Of a stretch of DNA of 64,000 nucleotides, positions 12,835 to 23,463 are shown in pieces. Position numbers and translations under genes: made by a program. The first letter of the stretch is position 1, and every line of letters starts with the position of its first letter. This DNA comes from Adiantum capillus-veneris (taxonomy: Eukaryota; Streptophyta; Polypodiopsida; Polypodiales; Pteridaceae): NCBI GenBank assembly GCA_014529385.2, contig CM043957.1, forward strand, positions 69,410,503-69,474,502. Direction: 5' to 3'. A model generated the notes under the pieces. That model was given only the letters and a program-made list of their open reading frames with translations. It was not told where the DNA came from and made no database searches.

Positions 12835-13303
12835 TGTAAGGTTTGTGGGCTTTGTCATAAAGTCATCATGAAGCATACCCCTAGTCTAGTGGGCATCCTA
12901 AGTGGCATATGGCATGTGTAGCATTTCCAAAAGAGGCTTTGGTCAAAGGCTACCCAATGTGGAGCATTTTTAGAGCATAATGTCACATGTAGGAGTCATG
13001 TAGGCATAATGTTACAGAGCATAATGTCACATGTAGGAGCCATGTAGGCATGAATAAAGTGTGCTAAATATTGCAAATTTGGGTTTGTCTCTTAGAATAG
13101 CTTGTTTCAAGTTGTCATGCATGAGGTAAGCATAAGCTACCTCTCTAGTGCTATATAAGCACCTCTTTTGTACACATTTCAACAAGTGATCTAGTTCATT
13201 TTGTGCCTACACTCTAATCAATTTCCATTGAGCAATTAGTGTTGTGATTAGCATGTCATTGGCATGAATGCTACACTCTTTTACCCACCCTAATTTTAAC
13301 ACA
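12835..13303 (+). mobile_element. LTR followed by PBS, plus strand (left edge tentative)
   Basis: The right edge is firm: AATTTTAACACA is followed at once by TGGTATCAGAG, the tRNA-Met PBS. A TATA box (CTATATAAGC) lies at 13151-13160 with about 150 bp after it, as expected for R-U5. The left edge is a guess at TGTAAG (12835). Inside, a 44-bp-period tandem duplication starts at 12972 and 13016 (AGAGCATAATGTCACATG). No internal copia genes follow, so the element lost its body or was replaced by the block at 13.6 kb. Confidence 0.6.
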
Positions 13304-13314
13304 TGGTATCAGAG
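13304..13314 (+). other. PBS, initiator tRNA-Met type
   Basis: TGGTATCAGAG is an exact match to the first 11 bases of the common plant LTR-element PBS, placed directly after an LTR end. Confidence 0.75.
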
Positions 13315-13630
13315 TTTGATAGGGATTATAATGTCTTCTTCTCACTATTAGATTCTTAATCTCTCTCTCATTTGTCTCACATGCCTAATTAGCACTCCAC
13401 TAGCTACTATGAGCATATCCTTGTGTTTTTAGGCTTTTGTGCCACTTAACTAGTTTTGTCAACGAACACAAAGATTGTATTGTACAAAAGTCTCCTTTGA
13501 TGGGAGAAGCTATAATACAAAGCCTTTATGGAGGGGGGACCGGGCTCTATGTAAATCTGGTCCTCAATTGTTATCAATTGTTCTATTTCTCTCTCTTTTC
13601 AAGTATTGTCAATGCCAAATTAGCTATGTG
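13315..13630. other. Remnant of element leader
   Basis: No coding frame with a recognised domain. It is presumably leader of the element whose LTR ends at 13303, cut by the rearranged block that follows. Confidence 0.35.
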
Positions 13631-14015
13631 TAAAGCTTGTCGACGTACATGATGATGCGTATGTAAATCATGATAGCCAAGAATCCGCTCAGGTTCATGC
13701 GGTGGGGTAGGAGGTTCAACGGAATCGACCAAGATCTGTTGGTTAATGACATTGTCATCCCCATGTAATTGTTTACGTAAACGGCTTACATGAAATACCG
13801 GATGGACACGAGAGTGTGTTGGTAGCGAGAGTTTGTAGGCACGATCACCAACTCACTTGAGTATCTTGAAAGGCCCACAAAATCTTGGAGATAATTTAGG
13901 TATTGGCCCAGTCTTCAGCCTTTTCAAATGCTCTGGCACACGTAAAAAAACTTCTTCCCCTTCCTCAAAGGTAACTTGCCAACGTTCTCATCAGCGTACT
14001 TCTTATATCGATCTT
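13631..14015 (-). pseudogene. Ty3/gypsy integrase C-terminus plus start of chromodomain
   Basis: The minus-strand translation reads RYKKYADENVGKL, then EEGEEVFLRVPEHLKRL and LSPRFCGPFKIL, the GPY/F module of gypsy integrases. It continues with YKLSLPTHSRVHPVFHVSRL and ends with PERILGYHDL, which is how chromovirus chromodomains begin. The chromodomain itself is cut off near 13631. Integrase of this type inserts cDNA, and the chromodomain targets marked chromatin. The fragment is joined directly to a LINE endonuclease fragment in the same orientation. Confidence 0.75.
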
Positions 14016-14304
14016 GCGTACCGTATGGGTGGTGAAGAACCAACTTCGGCTCCAATTCTCTGTCCACAATGCTGAGGACACCACTGAAACCGTTACTTCC
14101 TTCTCCATTGAATACCAGTTTCTTTCCTAGCACCTGCTTTCTCTTGCTATGGGCATCTAAGTGGTGTTCCTGGATGGCCCAACAGTTGAATGTCTTCTCC
14201 TTTTTTATTTCCTCCCAAAATAGGGTACTCTTTTTACAGGTTTTCAACCCCTTTACGTTCCAAGATTGGATATTGAGAGACTCCATCATTAATGAGGGGT
14301 TCAT
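14016..14304 (-). pseudogene. LINE endonuclease N-terminus (truncated)
   Basis: The minus-strand reading MESLNIQSWNVKGLKTCKK is the usual start of the APE-type endonuclease in plant LINE ORF2. AIQEHHLDAHSKR follows, where the catalytic Glu region lies, and then GSNGFSGVLSI. After about 95 residues the frame runs into gypsy integrase sequence. The rest of the endonuclease and the whole LINE reverse transcriptase are missing, so the copy is dead. Confidence 0.75.
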
Positions 14305-16107
14305 TGGGATAGAGGAACGGATTCTTCAGCATCCGAATCATCCCCCTCCCCCCCCCCCCCCCCCCCCTCCTTGGTCTCTGGAGAATCCGGGGGTTCCAAG
14401 TCAGGGAATTTCTTTTCTTGCAATGCTGCAAATGGATTGTGCAGTGGGACAGTGAACCCCCCTCCTTTCGAAGGGGTGGAGGATGAATTAGATCCTTTCA
14501 CAAGTGTTCTCACAACTTGAAGCACTTTGGAGTCTCTTGCCACTACCTTCACTCTTCTGGCTCTTTTCAGACCAAGGACTTGGATAGACGTCACCGTTGT
14601 CACTGTCATAAATTTGGGGGTAGTAGCGGGAGCAACAATCCTATTATTATTGCATGCACCTTCAGAAGTTTGTTGTATGGGGATCAATTCCTCCGCAATC
14701 TTATCCTGCATCTTAATATCCATTTTTTCACATACCATACCTCCTTTATCCTTCTCTGCATTTGCCCCTTCGTTACTGCCTCCTTGCTTCTCCAGCCCTT
14801 CCATCGGGGATTCCATTTTACTGGGGGCATGTGCTGCTGGGACTGCAGTATCATTAGAATTCAAGGGGCAATCCTTGGCAAAGTATCCAAAGTTTTTGCA
14901 TTCAAAACATGCCCCAAGGTATGTTCCAAAGTTTGGCGGAATAGTAACTAGCCCAGCTCCGACATTGATAACCATGCTCTTAGGTGGCATTTTAGACACA
15001 TCCCAGCCTATACAAACCCTGTTTGAGGTTTTGCCAATCCTCTCTTGCTAGGTATAAATAAGGGAGTGCCTAGTTGTCTTGCAAGCATCCTGAGATTTTT
15101 CCACAGCCAGCTAGGTAGTCCCATAAACTCAACCCAAACCGGATGAAACCCTTGTAGAGATTCAACTGAGTCAAACACCGTCTCCCAAGGCACCACAAAA
15201 ACCGTAGTACTATTAAATACTAGGGACCCTTTGTTAAGGATCTTTTCCACATCGGAGGCCTCTTTGAATCTCATTGAACAAAAACCTTTAGCTACGTAAA
15301 AAGTACTTTCGACTACTCCTCCATGACCAAGAATTTGAGGGCCTTGAAGCCAATGAATCATCTCAAACCTGTTCGGGATTCTTCCACTGAACCCAAATAC
15401 AAGTGTTAGCTTAGCTAGCCTGGCTAACTGTTTTTTGATAAGTGTTGGTGAAATCGCTACAGTAATAGCCTCAGCAACCTCCACTTGTTGTGGCAACGAC
15501 TTTTTTAAAGCAGAAAAGGCTTGATCTACCAACCCATCTTCTGCCAGCCCACTGTATTCTTTTTGGGAGCAAGTTCTTTTGTTGTTGTTAGGGCCGGACT
15601 CAATCATTTTGTTGACTTCTGTGAGCGCTTGTTGAAGTCTAGCTCTTGTATTCTGCAGTTCTTCGATATCCCTTCACTTGACATCCCTTTTGCTGAGCCT
15701 TTTCCATAATCCTTAGAGCTGGGCCCCTTGAGTATGCTAGCAAATGAAATACCTGGCCTGTGAGTAGTAGATGCACTTGACGCTTTATTTACGTTCGTAC
15801 AAATGGGATCCTGAGGAACCCCGTCTTTGAGGGTTTTTACCTCGAATTTGAAACCTTGCGCTGAGCCCATTTTCTCTCTTGTTTCCGCAGAGGGAACTTT
15901 TTCAGTCGGGACAGTTTTGTCCTCTTTCATGGTTGAAGCCTTTGGCAAGTTGGGGCTCAACATTTTCATATCATGCATCGGTTTCAAGATCGAGCCACCG
16001 CCTACATCCATCAGCTCAGCTAACTCCATTCCGAAAATTTTCCCCACCGCTATCATCTGTAAAAATTTGACAATATCCTCACCGGTGACCAGAGCATCGA
16101 GTTCCAT
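14305..16107 (-). pseudogene. LINE ORF1 (DUF4283-like, zinc knuckle)
   Basis: The ATG at 16105-16107 (minus) gives MELDALVTGED. The N-terminal part (to about 15600) is low-complexity and basic. The middle (about 15010-15600) has LTLVFGFSGRIPNRFEM, GFCSMRFKEASDVEKIL and GFHPVWVEFMGLPSWLW, the pattern of the DUF4283 domain of plant LINE ORF1 and related proteins. A zinc knuckle follows near 14900 (CFECKNFGYFAKDC), with Tyr where His is expected. The C-terminal part is charged and ends near 14300, just before the endonuclease. ORF1 proteins bind LINE RNA. One stop (15607) and one frameshift (near 15005) break it. Confidence 0.75.
14347..14368. repeat. Poly(C) tract
   Basis: A run of about 22 C residues (broken by a T at its left edge) within the LINE ORF1 C-terminal region. 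It encodes poly-Gly on the minus strand. Confidence 0.9.
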
Positions 16108-16113
16108 AATCAA

Positions 16114-16840
16114 GTGTCACAGACTACAACACTTGATTAAGCTCGAGATCTTTAAGACAAACATGCCCTTTCAGACAAAAAAGAAAAAAGATAATAATCG
16201 CTTGCTGGCAAGGACTTTGAGAAGCTAAGTGATAAACATTAGCTTAGATCACGAACAAAAGAAAAGCAAACGAAGGCTTCGTTAATAATCGTGATTATTG
16301 TCAAGGAGACAATAATCGTCCTCAACAGGAGTGCGTCATAGCAGTTGCGAAGCAAGGTGAACCCACTCAACATGCACTGGCGAGTCCCGATCTGCAGAAG
16401 ATGGTAGGGCGAGAGCAGGCTTGGGTGATGGAGCGAGGTGTTTAGGGTATGCACCTAAGGGTAGGGTTTATAAAGCGCCTTTGGCAAAGTGAAGCGGATC
16501 ATGCAGTGAAGCAAGATGACACTAAGACTAAACTTCAACGCCTATCTTGCAAACCTGCGTCAAAAGCCGAGCTTTGTGAGCTTGCGCGACCCTACAAATT
16601 GCAACTCATTTTTGGGCTACCAGTTTCCCGCATGTAATGCATCTTATATCATTGTTTACAAAGAATGGTTTTAATCAAAATAGAATTACAAGTAACATTC
16701 TTGAATTTTTGAAACGTAATGAATTTCCTTGCATAAAGATTGATAAAGATATCTTAATAGCATTTCTTGGTTTGGGGGGAGGTCCACATGGTGGACTCAC
16801 GCCCCACCATGTTGACCTTTCCCTAGGGATGGGGGAGGGC

Positions 16841-16873
<33 letters not shown>

Positions 16874-17086
16874 ACAATAAACTGAAAAAGATCTCATATA
16901 CGAAAATGTATCACGCACATGCACACATAGCCATGTTCTATAGAAAGTGAGTTAGACCATCACTACTATTTATTATTATTATTATATGAAATTGTATCAA
17001 TAAATTTTAAACTTTTATCAATTTATTTGATTTACAAAAATGGTAACAGTATGATTTGCACATGCACACACACACACATGCACAAA

Positions 17087-17125
<39 letters not shown>

Positions 17126-18455
17126 GGTTTTGATGTCTTACAAAGCTCAAAAAAAAAAACACACACACACACAGGTCACTCTCAAAGTCAGGAGACCCCC
17201 CCTCCCCCTTTTTTGGTAGGTATCTTATTATTATTTGCTTAGGAAATTTTTCGGATGTGACTCTCATCCAACCCTCAAATTTGAATGGTGCCCTAGTTTG
17301 CATTTTGAAGGCTCATTAAAACTACCTTTTCACTAGATGCACAAAAAAGAAAGTCGTATAAGTGCAGCGTTCAAGGCCTTGAGAAAGCTCTCATTTTCTT
17401 TTACACAAATTAGAAGGGTATAAATAGGATATCCAAATACTTTTTTGAATATCTTTTACTTGTTTTGAAATGTAGTGGATGCATCGACCATAAACATTTA
17501 GGACCATCACCTATACTTTTTCTTTTCAAACAAAGACAAAAGATAGGAAACTACTTTCCCTACCCTTTAAAAACTTCTCCCTCTAGCTCTCGTGCACACC
17601 AAACAAAAGAAGTTTTGGACACACACACACACAAAACCCTCATAAGCATTGATTTTAAAAGAAAAGGGTATTGCTAAAAGAGGAGGAAACGGATTGCAGC
17701 TTTGTTGTCTTTTATCATTCTCTCTCCTTCTCACATGTACACACTCACTCTTACAATATTGTCTCTATGCAAAACAGAAATTGGTGTATCTAATAATAGG
17801 TCACTCTACTCTTCAACAGATTGAGGACATATGAGGATAAAAGGAGAAGAAGAGTGATGGCTGCAAACCAAGAGAGCCTTGAGTATACACAAACTTGAGT
17901 TGTACTACATAGTAGAGCTTGAAAGACTATCTGCTTACTTTAAATTTAGCATAATTCTATGATAGCTACATATGTTGCGAAGCCAATCAAAGTATAAATT
18001 GTAGCACTATATCAATCATTAAGGTACCCCTTGGACATCACAATCTTGGAGGTGATTTGCAACATGGCATTACTTCTTGCCACAACTTCACAGGTGCTGT
18101 TTAATTCATCATTTTGTCATCAATTTTAAATTTGGTGAAGAAATTGTTGTAATTTTTGTACAAATATTTTCATATGTATTCGCACACCCATGGGTACATG
18201 CATGCGTGTGCACATATGCGTGCATGCGTGCACGCATACGCGCGCGCGCGCACACACACACACACAAGCAAATCAAAACACACCCTCACTTGAAAATACA
18301 CTATACCTACAAAAATGCATGCACATGTATAAAATCCTGTGAGCATGTGCGTTCGTGTGTGCGCATGTGTACACACAATCAATCATTCAAATATAAAGTA
18401 AGCAAAGCTAGAGATTATAACTAAATATACTTCTAATTGACATGCGCGCGCACGC

Positions 18456-18492
<37 letters not shown>

Positions 18493-18814
18493 CACACAAT
18501 AAGAAATTTTGACATAGTGCATAGATATATTGGTTTATTTATTACATCCATACAATGAAATTTAGGGTTTTTTGATAAATACAATAGGGGATTATATACT
18601 ACAAACGCGGTGATGGTTTTAAATCTATAAGTTCCATGAACACACCCTCTACATTTATAGATACATGCATATTCACAATAATATTTTTGTTGTGAATTCA
18701 ATGTCTTGAGAAGATGTTCTCAACTTGTGTGATTACAAAATAAGAGATTGTTGGAAGTTCTCCTTATCAAGATAAAACTCATCTCTATTAAATGGTGATT
18801 TTTTTTGCTTGTCT

Positions 18815-18866
<52 letters not shown>

Positions 18867-19700
18867 GGATAATTTACCTCATTATTAGAGAATGCAAGAT
18901 GCTACGCATTGCTAGATGTGACAACTATAACACGTGGATGGGGGGCGCTTTACACCTATCACCCATTCAATACATAATTAATTCTAACTATGTGTTGTCT
19001 GGTTGGTTGGCAGGTGAGCCTCTCATCCCTCAGGTAGGAATGCTTGTGGCAGAAAGCATCTCCTACAAAATCCAATTTCTTTGTGAATTTATCTTTGTAA
19101 AGCTGATTAATGCTATGTTCTTTTGTAATTTATGATCATAAAGTAATTTATTTTGTGTTTAAACTTCAATCTAAATTGTACTTAAGCATATGATTCTAAT
19201 TGTGGTTAGGATTAAAACATAAAACACACACACACACACATGTGCTTGAAAGCTGGCAATGTATGTATGGATTTCTTCCTTGGTAACACTATTTGCAGCC
19301 TGGTCTCTTATATGCTATCGTCTTTATGCATGATTCCATCTCACAAACTGTTTTGTCTCTTCTCGAGGGAGTCAATGTGTATGCATACCGCACTACATGG
19401 CTGATATGTTGGAGGAAAACATAGTCCAGGTAGGTGCAACTGCACCTACTCAATACTTCATTTACTACAGAGGTTGCTTCTTTTTCGACATAGTCTGGTT
19501 TTTTTAGCATAATGTACCCCTGTACATGGACATACATGCTGGCTTTCACAGGTTTATGCAGGTTTGAATGTATAATCTTAGACATATTGGGTTTGCTTCA
19601 TGTTCTTGGTAAGAAAAATTTCAATAGTTACTCAGAGGAGGGTTGAACTGGTAATGATAACAAGTACATGGTTATTTACTTTAAAAGATTAAAACTATAA
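16114..19700. other. Non-coding stretch, CA/GT and TC microsatellites
   Basis: Microsatellites: (CA)n at about 16843-16876 and 17067-17122, CA/CG alternations at about 18195-18266 and 18440-18488, (TC)n at about 18818-18863, (CA)n at about 19226-19241. A word TTAATAATCGTGATTATT at about 16282-16299 matches the palindrome repeated in the element B leader at 32-34 kb. Possible splice-like boundaries occur (for example TTTGCAG near 19298 and CAG|GTAGGT near 19427), but the frames between them contain stops, so no gene is called. Confidence 0.55.
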
Positions 19701-19754
19701 AGACATTATTCTTTTTTGACATACTGTAGATTGATTGAAGCTACTTGTTTTTCC

Positions 19755-20760
19755 TTTTTTGTTGCCGTTAACCTCCTGTGAGGGTCTCGTAAGAGATGGC
19801 AAACACGGGTATTTTTATAAAAAGTATGAAAATGCAAACAGGATGCTGACAAATTCTTGGAAAATTGGCCTATTGCACACTTACAAAAAACCGAGTTCCA
19901 GCATAATGTTTTCTTGAATCTTGTATACACTACATGAACATTGATCCTTAGTGAAAATTTGAAAAACGTGTTGGCAGATTGGAATTGCTATGCATAAGTA
20001 TTAGATTCAGCATTTTGACTTAAGGTTTAGCTTGATGGTTTTTGACTAAAAAATAACACATTTACATTGTTTTACTTTTGAATTATGTAGCTTTGGATTG
20101 GGTACTAAAAGCCTTAAACCTCTTGTGAGGTCTTAGCAGAGATGGCATGGATTGGATATTTGAGAATTTGTCCATTTTACGAAGGAAATGATGCCCAAAT
20201 TTGTACTTTTTAGAGATTGGTAAACTAGATGATGGAATAATATATAACATAATTTTTGAACTTGTTTTCCTTTTTTGACGCCGTTAACCTCCTGTGAGGG
20301 TCTTAGCAGAGATGGCTTTGATTGGAAATTTGAAATTCTATCCGCTATGAGGTTCGGCTTGATGACTTCAAGCTGACTAAGAACCTGACCAACATCATAA
20401 AGTTATTTTTGACGTGTACATGGATCGAGACCCTGAACCTTAAAGAAAACTGTGAAATTCATTTTATTGAATGAGGTTTAAAAGCATGGCGTGAACTCAT
20501 ACTTTTTGTGGTTGACAGTACTTAGTTGATGGAATGCTGTTTTTTTTTTACTCTTAACTGCATCTCCATAAGAATGACACCATTGTTGGTGGTAAAAGAT
20601 ACATAAAATGCTTTTTGTTGAATAGAAGCATAAATTTTTACATTAGTGTTAGTGTTGTACTTTGAAAACAACCCAATGTTTAAAAGAAGGGTCTTAATCC
20701 TCACTTGAGGGTCTTGGATGAGATGGCATTTGATTGGAATTTTGAAAACCGATTCAAATT
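19755..20760. repeat. Four dispersed copies of a hairpin-bearing motif
   Basis: A unit of about 50 bp recurs near 19762, 20108, 20279 and 20691. The pattern is TTAA(A/C)CCTC-N4-GAGG(G)TCT, then a few bases, then GAGATGGC and often a TGATTGGAATTTGAAA tail. Each copy can form a CCTC/GAGG stem. They all point the same way and sit 170-410 bp apart. No open frame links them. Confidence 0.65.
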
Positions 20761-21315
20761 ACAAAGGAGATGGTACTATCCAATTTTTTATGGAAATAAA
20801 TGATGTAAACATTATTATAAATAAATGGCTCATTCTATAAACTTCATAATTGATCTAGGCTATGCTGTTTGTTTTTGTTGTAATTTTTGATACCAATAAC
20901 AAGGGGAGGGAGTCGTCGACACCTGTCTTCCCAAGTGATGCCAATTCTGACAGGCTTGTGTTTCTTGGATGGTGACATGTAAGAGATTCTTTCCTTGGGA
21001 TTACAATGACAACTGCAACAATAACAGAAGATCATCCACTATTCGGTTATTTTCATTAGTGATAGATGACCCTTGTATATGATTTTTTGATAATAACATG
21101 TAATACACTATAGGTTAATATCAAATTTAAATGTCAATTATAATTTTAATTTTATCTACTTGTTATCTAATGTATACATAAGAATTTGTTTTTCACACGT
21201 TGACTGGCCTCTAGTCCCATTGTATGGTTCAATAGTTTGTGAAATCAAACTATTGTTATATAATCTTTCTTAAACACACACATATTGATGTATCTATGTA
21301 TGTATGTATGTACGT

Positions 21316-21346
<31 letters not shown>

Positions 21347-21415
21347 ATATGGATGGTGTCCATGAGTGAAAGTGGTTGATTCTTGATTGCTAATAAAAAA
21401 TAGAATTTTCTTAAT
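20761..21415. other. AT-rich, no gene seen
   Basis: It contains a compound (TATG)n/(CA)n tract at about 21293-21341. A short GC-richer segment at about 20895-20990 has an open frame of about 25 codons but no support. Confidence 0.5.
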
Positions 21416-22661
21416 TTAACATGGGAATTTTTTTAACTTGCTCATGTTTGAGTTTGGTTCAGAAGACACTCTTTCTCTTGGAGTGATTAAATTGTCTTTT
21501 GATTGGATTGCATTGGTAGTGACTGCTTCCCAAGTAGTGATATCTCTAATGACTAGGCTATTGTAGATATCTACATGTTGCAAACATCGAATGAATCTAT
21601 CGAACATCAAGTTATTGTTGAAATGCTCATTTGGGGTACAACAATAATTCAGATGCTTCAAATCACTAACAAAATTCTCTCATTGACTCCCCTTCTTTCC
21701 ATTTTGCCTTTTGGAGTTGAGAAGCTACTTCCCAAAACACACCCTTTCATGTGTACTCTTTCAAGGACAATCTCCTAAGAGTAGGGCAATGTGTGCGCTC
21801 TTCAACACATAAGGGCCTATATCAATCTCTCGCCTTTTTGCTCAGGGTCAAGCTTAAGGCCTTATACTTATGTAGCTCATTGTGCTCTTCTAGGGAATCA
21901 CACACGTGTTCAAATACATCAATATGCTTTCTAACTTCTAAATTTTTGGGTGAGCTTGGCCACTTGTATCGCCTTGCTTCTAGGCTCTCTCTCAGGTATG
22001 CTACACATATTCTCCGCAATAGATCGATTGTTGATAGTTTTAGCAAATGCTGCCAAATCACCTAAATGAGAAGGTACAATAGGTGTAGGTGCTCTTAAAA
22101 CCGCATGTGGAATGAGGGTTGACATTGGACTTGGCATACCCACGGTCCTTGGGTTCCATGCTTGGTATGGCATTATACCCAAAGTTCACAAGTGTGGCCC
22201 TAGGCACAACAAAATGTGGGGTATGACATGTTATTGCTAACTGCCATGGCTCCACTTGAATAAGAGCTTGGATAATGCAATTGTGGGGAGCATAATCCTT
22301 TGGAATAGTTAGAGGTGTAGGAGCTACATGAGTATGAGTGGCAACGGGTACATATGAGTGATGCACACTTATAGGTATTGTTATAGGCCCAATGCTACTA
22401 GGTAACAATGTAGTAATAATGACCAAGGCCAAGGGTGTAATTTTTCATGAGAGAACGTTGCGTTAGGTCTTGGAAACTGAAGGTATTGCTTGTGGGCTCA
22501 AATTGCATTGAGACTCCAAGGAAAACAACATATGGTGGATCCATGGGACTCATTGAAGGAGTCTCCATTTGCGATAGAATTGGTGGTTTGGCCTTGGTTG
22601 TATCCAATAATCTTATAAGACCCATAGAAGGCCGGTTAATTCCTTCGTTTTGCCTCTCCAA
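21416..22661 (-). pseudogene. Old Gag-like pseudogene, probably Ty3/gypsy
   Basis: The minus strand gives several overlapping broken pieces. One reads KALSLTLSKKARDRYRP, resembling the stretch of plant retrotransposon Gag that reads L-x-L-x-G-K-A-R-x-W. It is followed in other frames by VFWEVASQLQKAKWKEGE and later an FIRCLQ-type block, the order seen in gypsy Gag. The N-terminal part (22058-22661) is Pro/Thr-rich and shows no domain. Many stops. It could also be a different LTR-element Gag. Confidence 0.4.
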
Positions 22662-22779
22662 TTGGACAATCCTATGGACAAACCATGTGTTGCTGCTCTT
22701 CTAGACTAGTGGTCCTAAACATAAAAGCTAATGGATATTTTTTGGGATAGACCACTCCTCTATCACTTTAAGGTTTTGA

Positions 22780-23463
22780 GGATTCACCTTAAACCATCTT
22801 TAAAAATGATATGACCCAAATATTATATCTCTTGCATGAAAAAATCACTTCTCTTGTCATTGATGTATAGCTTATGATCATGAAATCCTAAAAAAAGTGC
22901 ACTTAATTAAGTGATCTAGACTCATCAATATTTCTAGAATAGATGATGATATCATCAAAGAAGACTCCTTTGAAGCCCTAGACTTACAAAATAGTCTATC
23001 CATAATTGTATTGAATATAGTTGGTGCATTAGCGACTCCAAAAGGCATCACTATATATACATATAGACCAATCTAGTTTTTTGAATATGTTTCGATACTA
23101 TCAAAATTTAGTGATAATCGCTTGCAAGGTCAATCCTGATAGAAATGGACAAGCCTTTTAGTTTATTAAAAAAACCTCAATTCTTAGAACCAAAAATTTA
23201 TTCTTAACTAAGTTTTTATTTAGTGCATGATAGTCCCCACACATTCTCTATGAAGGAGGGAGGTCCCTTGGAATAGAGTCAATAAACAAAGAAGCATGCT
23301 GATTAAAAAATTCCTTGAAAGAAAATTCTTTTTCATACGAATTAAAGTCATGAGAAGGGAGTAGCTTGTTGCTAGTTATAGGATCCTTAAAATAAACCAT
23401 ATATGCACATGTAGACTTTTGATCTATAAAAATCTCCTTGAGATAGAATTGTGCTGCCCTCAC
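22780..23463 (-). pseudogene. Ty3/gypsy reverse transcriptase, very degenerate
   Basis: Minus-strand fragments read CGDYHALNKNLVKNKF (the pattern C-V-D-Y-R-A-L-N-K), then FGVANAPTIFNTIMDRLF (the F-G-L-x-N-A-P-x-x-F block), then YLGHII. The order and spacing are those of a gypsy RT. The preceding piece (23248-23463) ends in SIPRDLPPS, typical of the linker before RT. Stops, frame changes and missing segments, including the catalytic Y/F-x-D-D, make it non-functional. Confidence 0.65.

Noticed and set aside
14069-15051. Plus-strand frames of 128-174 codons
   Set aside because: They are antisense shadows of the minus-strand LINE ORF1 and endonuclease.
19298-19427. Possible host exon (TTTGCAG ... 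CAG|GTAGGT) with MADMLEENIVQ at its end
   Set aside because: Every frame across the segment contains a stop or lacks support, and no matching neighbour exons were found.
20895-20990. Short open stretch ESSTPVFPSDANSDRLVF as an exon
   Set aside because: Only about 25 codons, no clear splice sites and no flanking exons.
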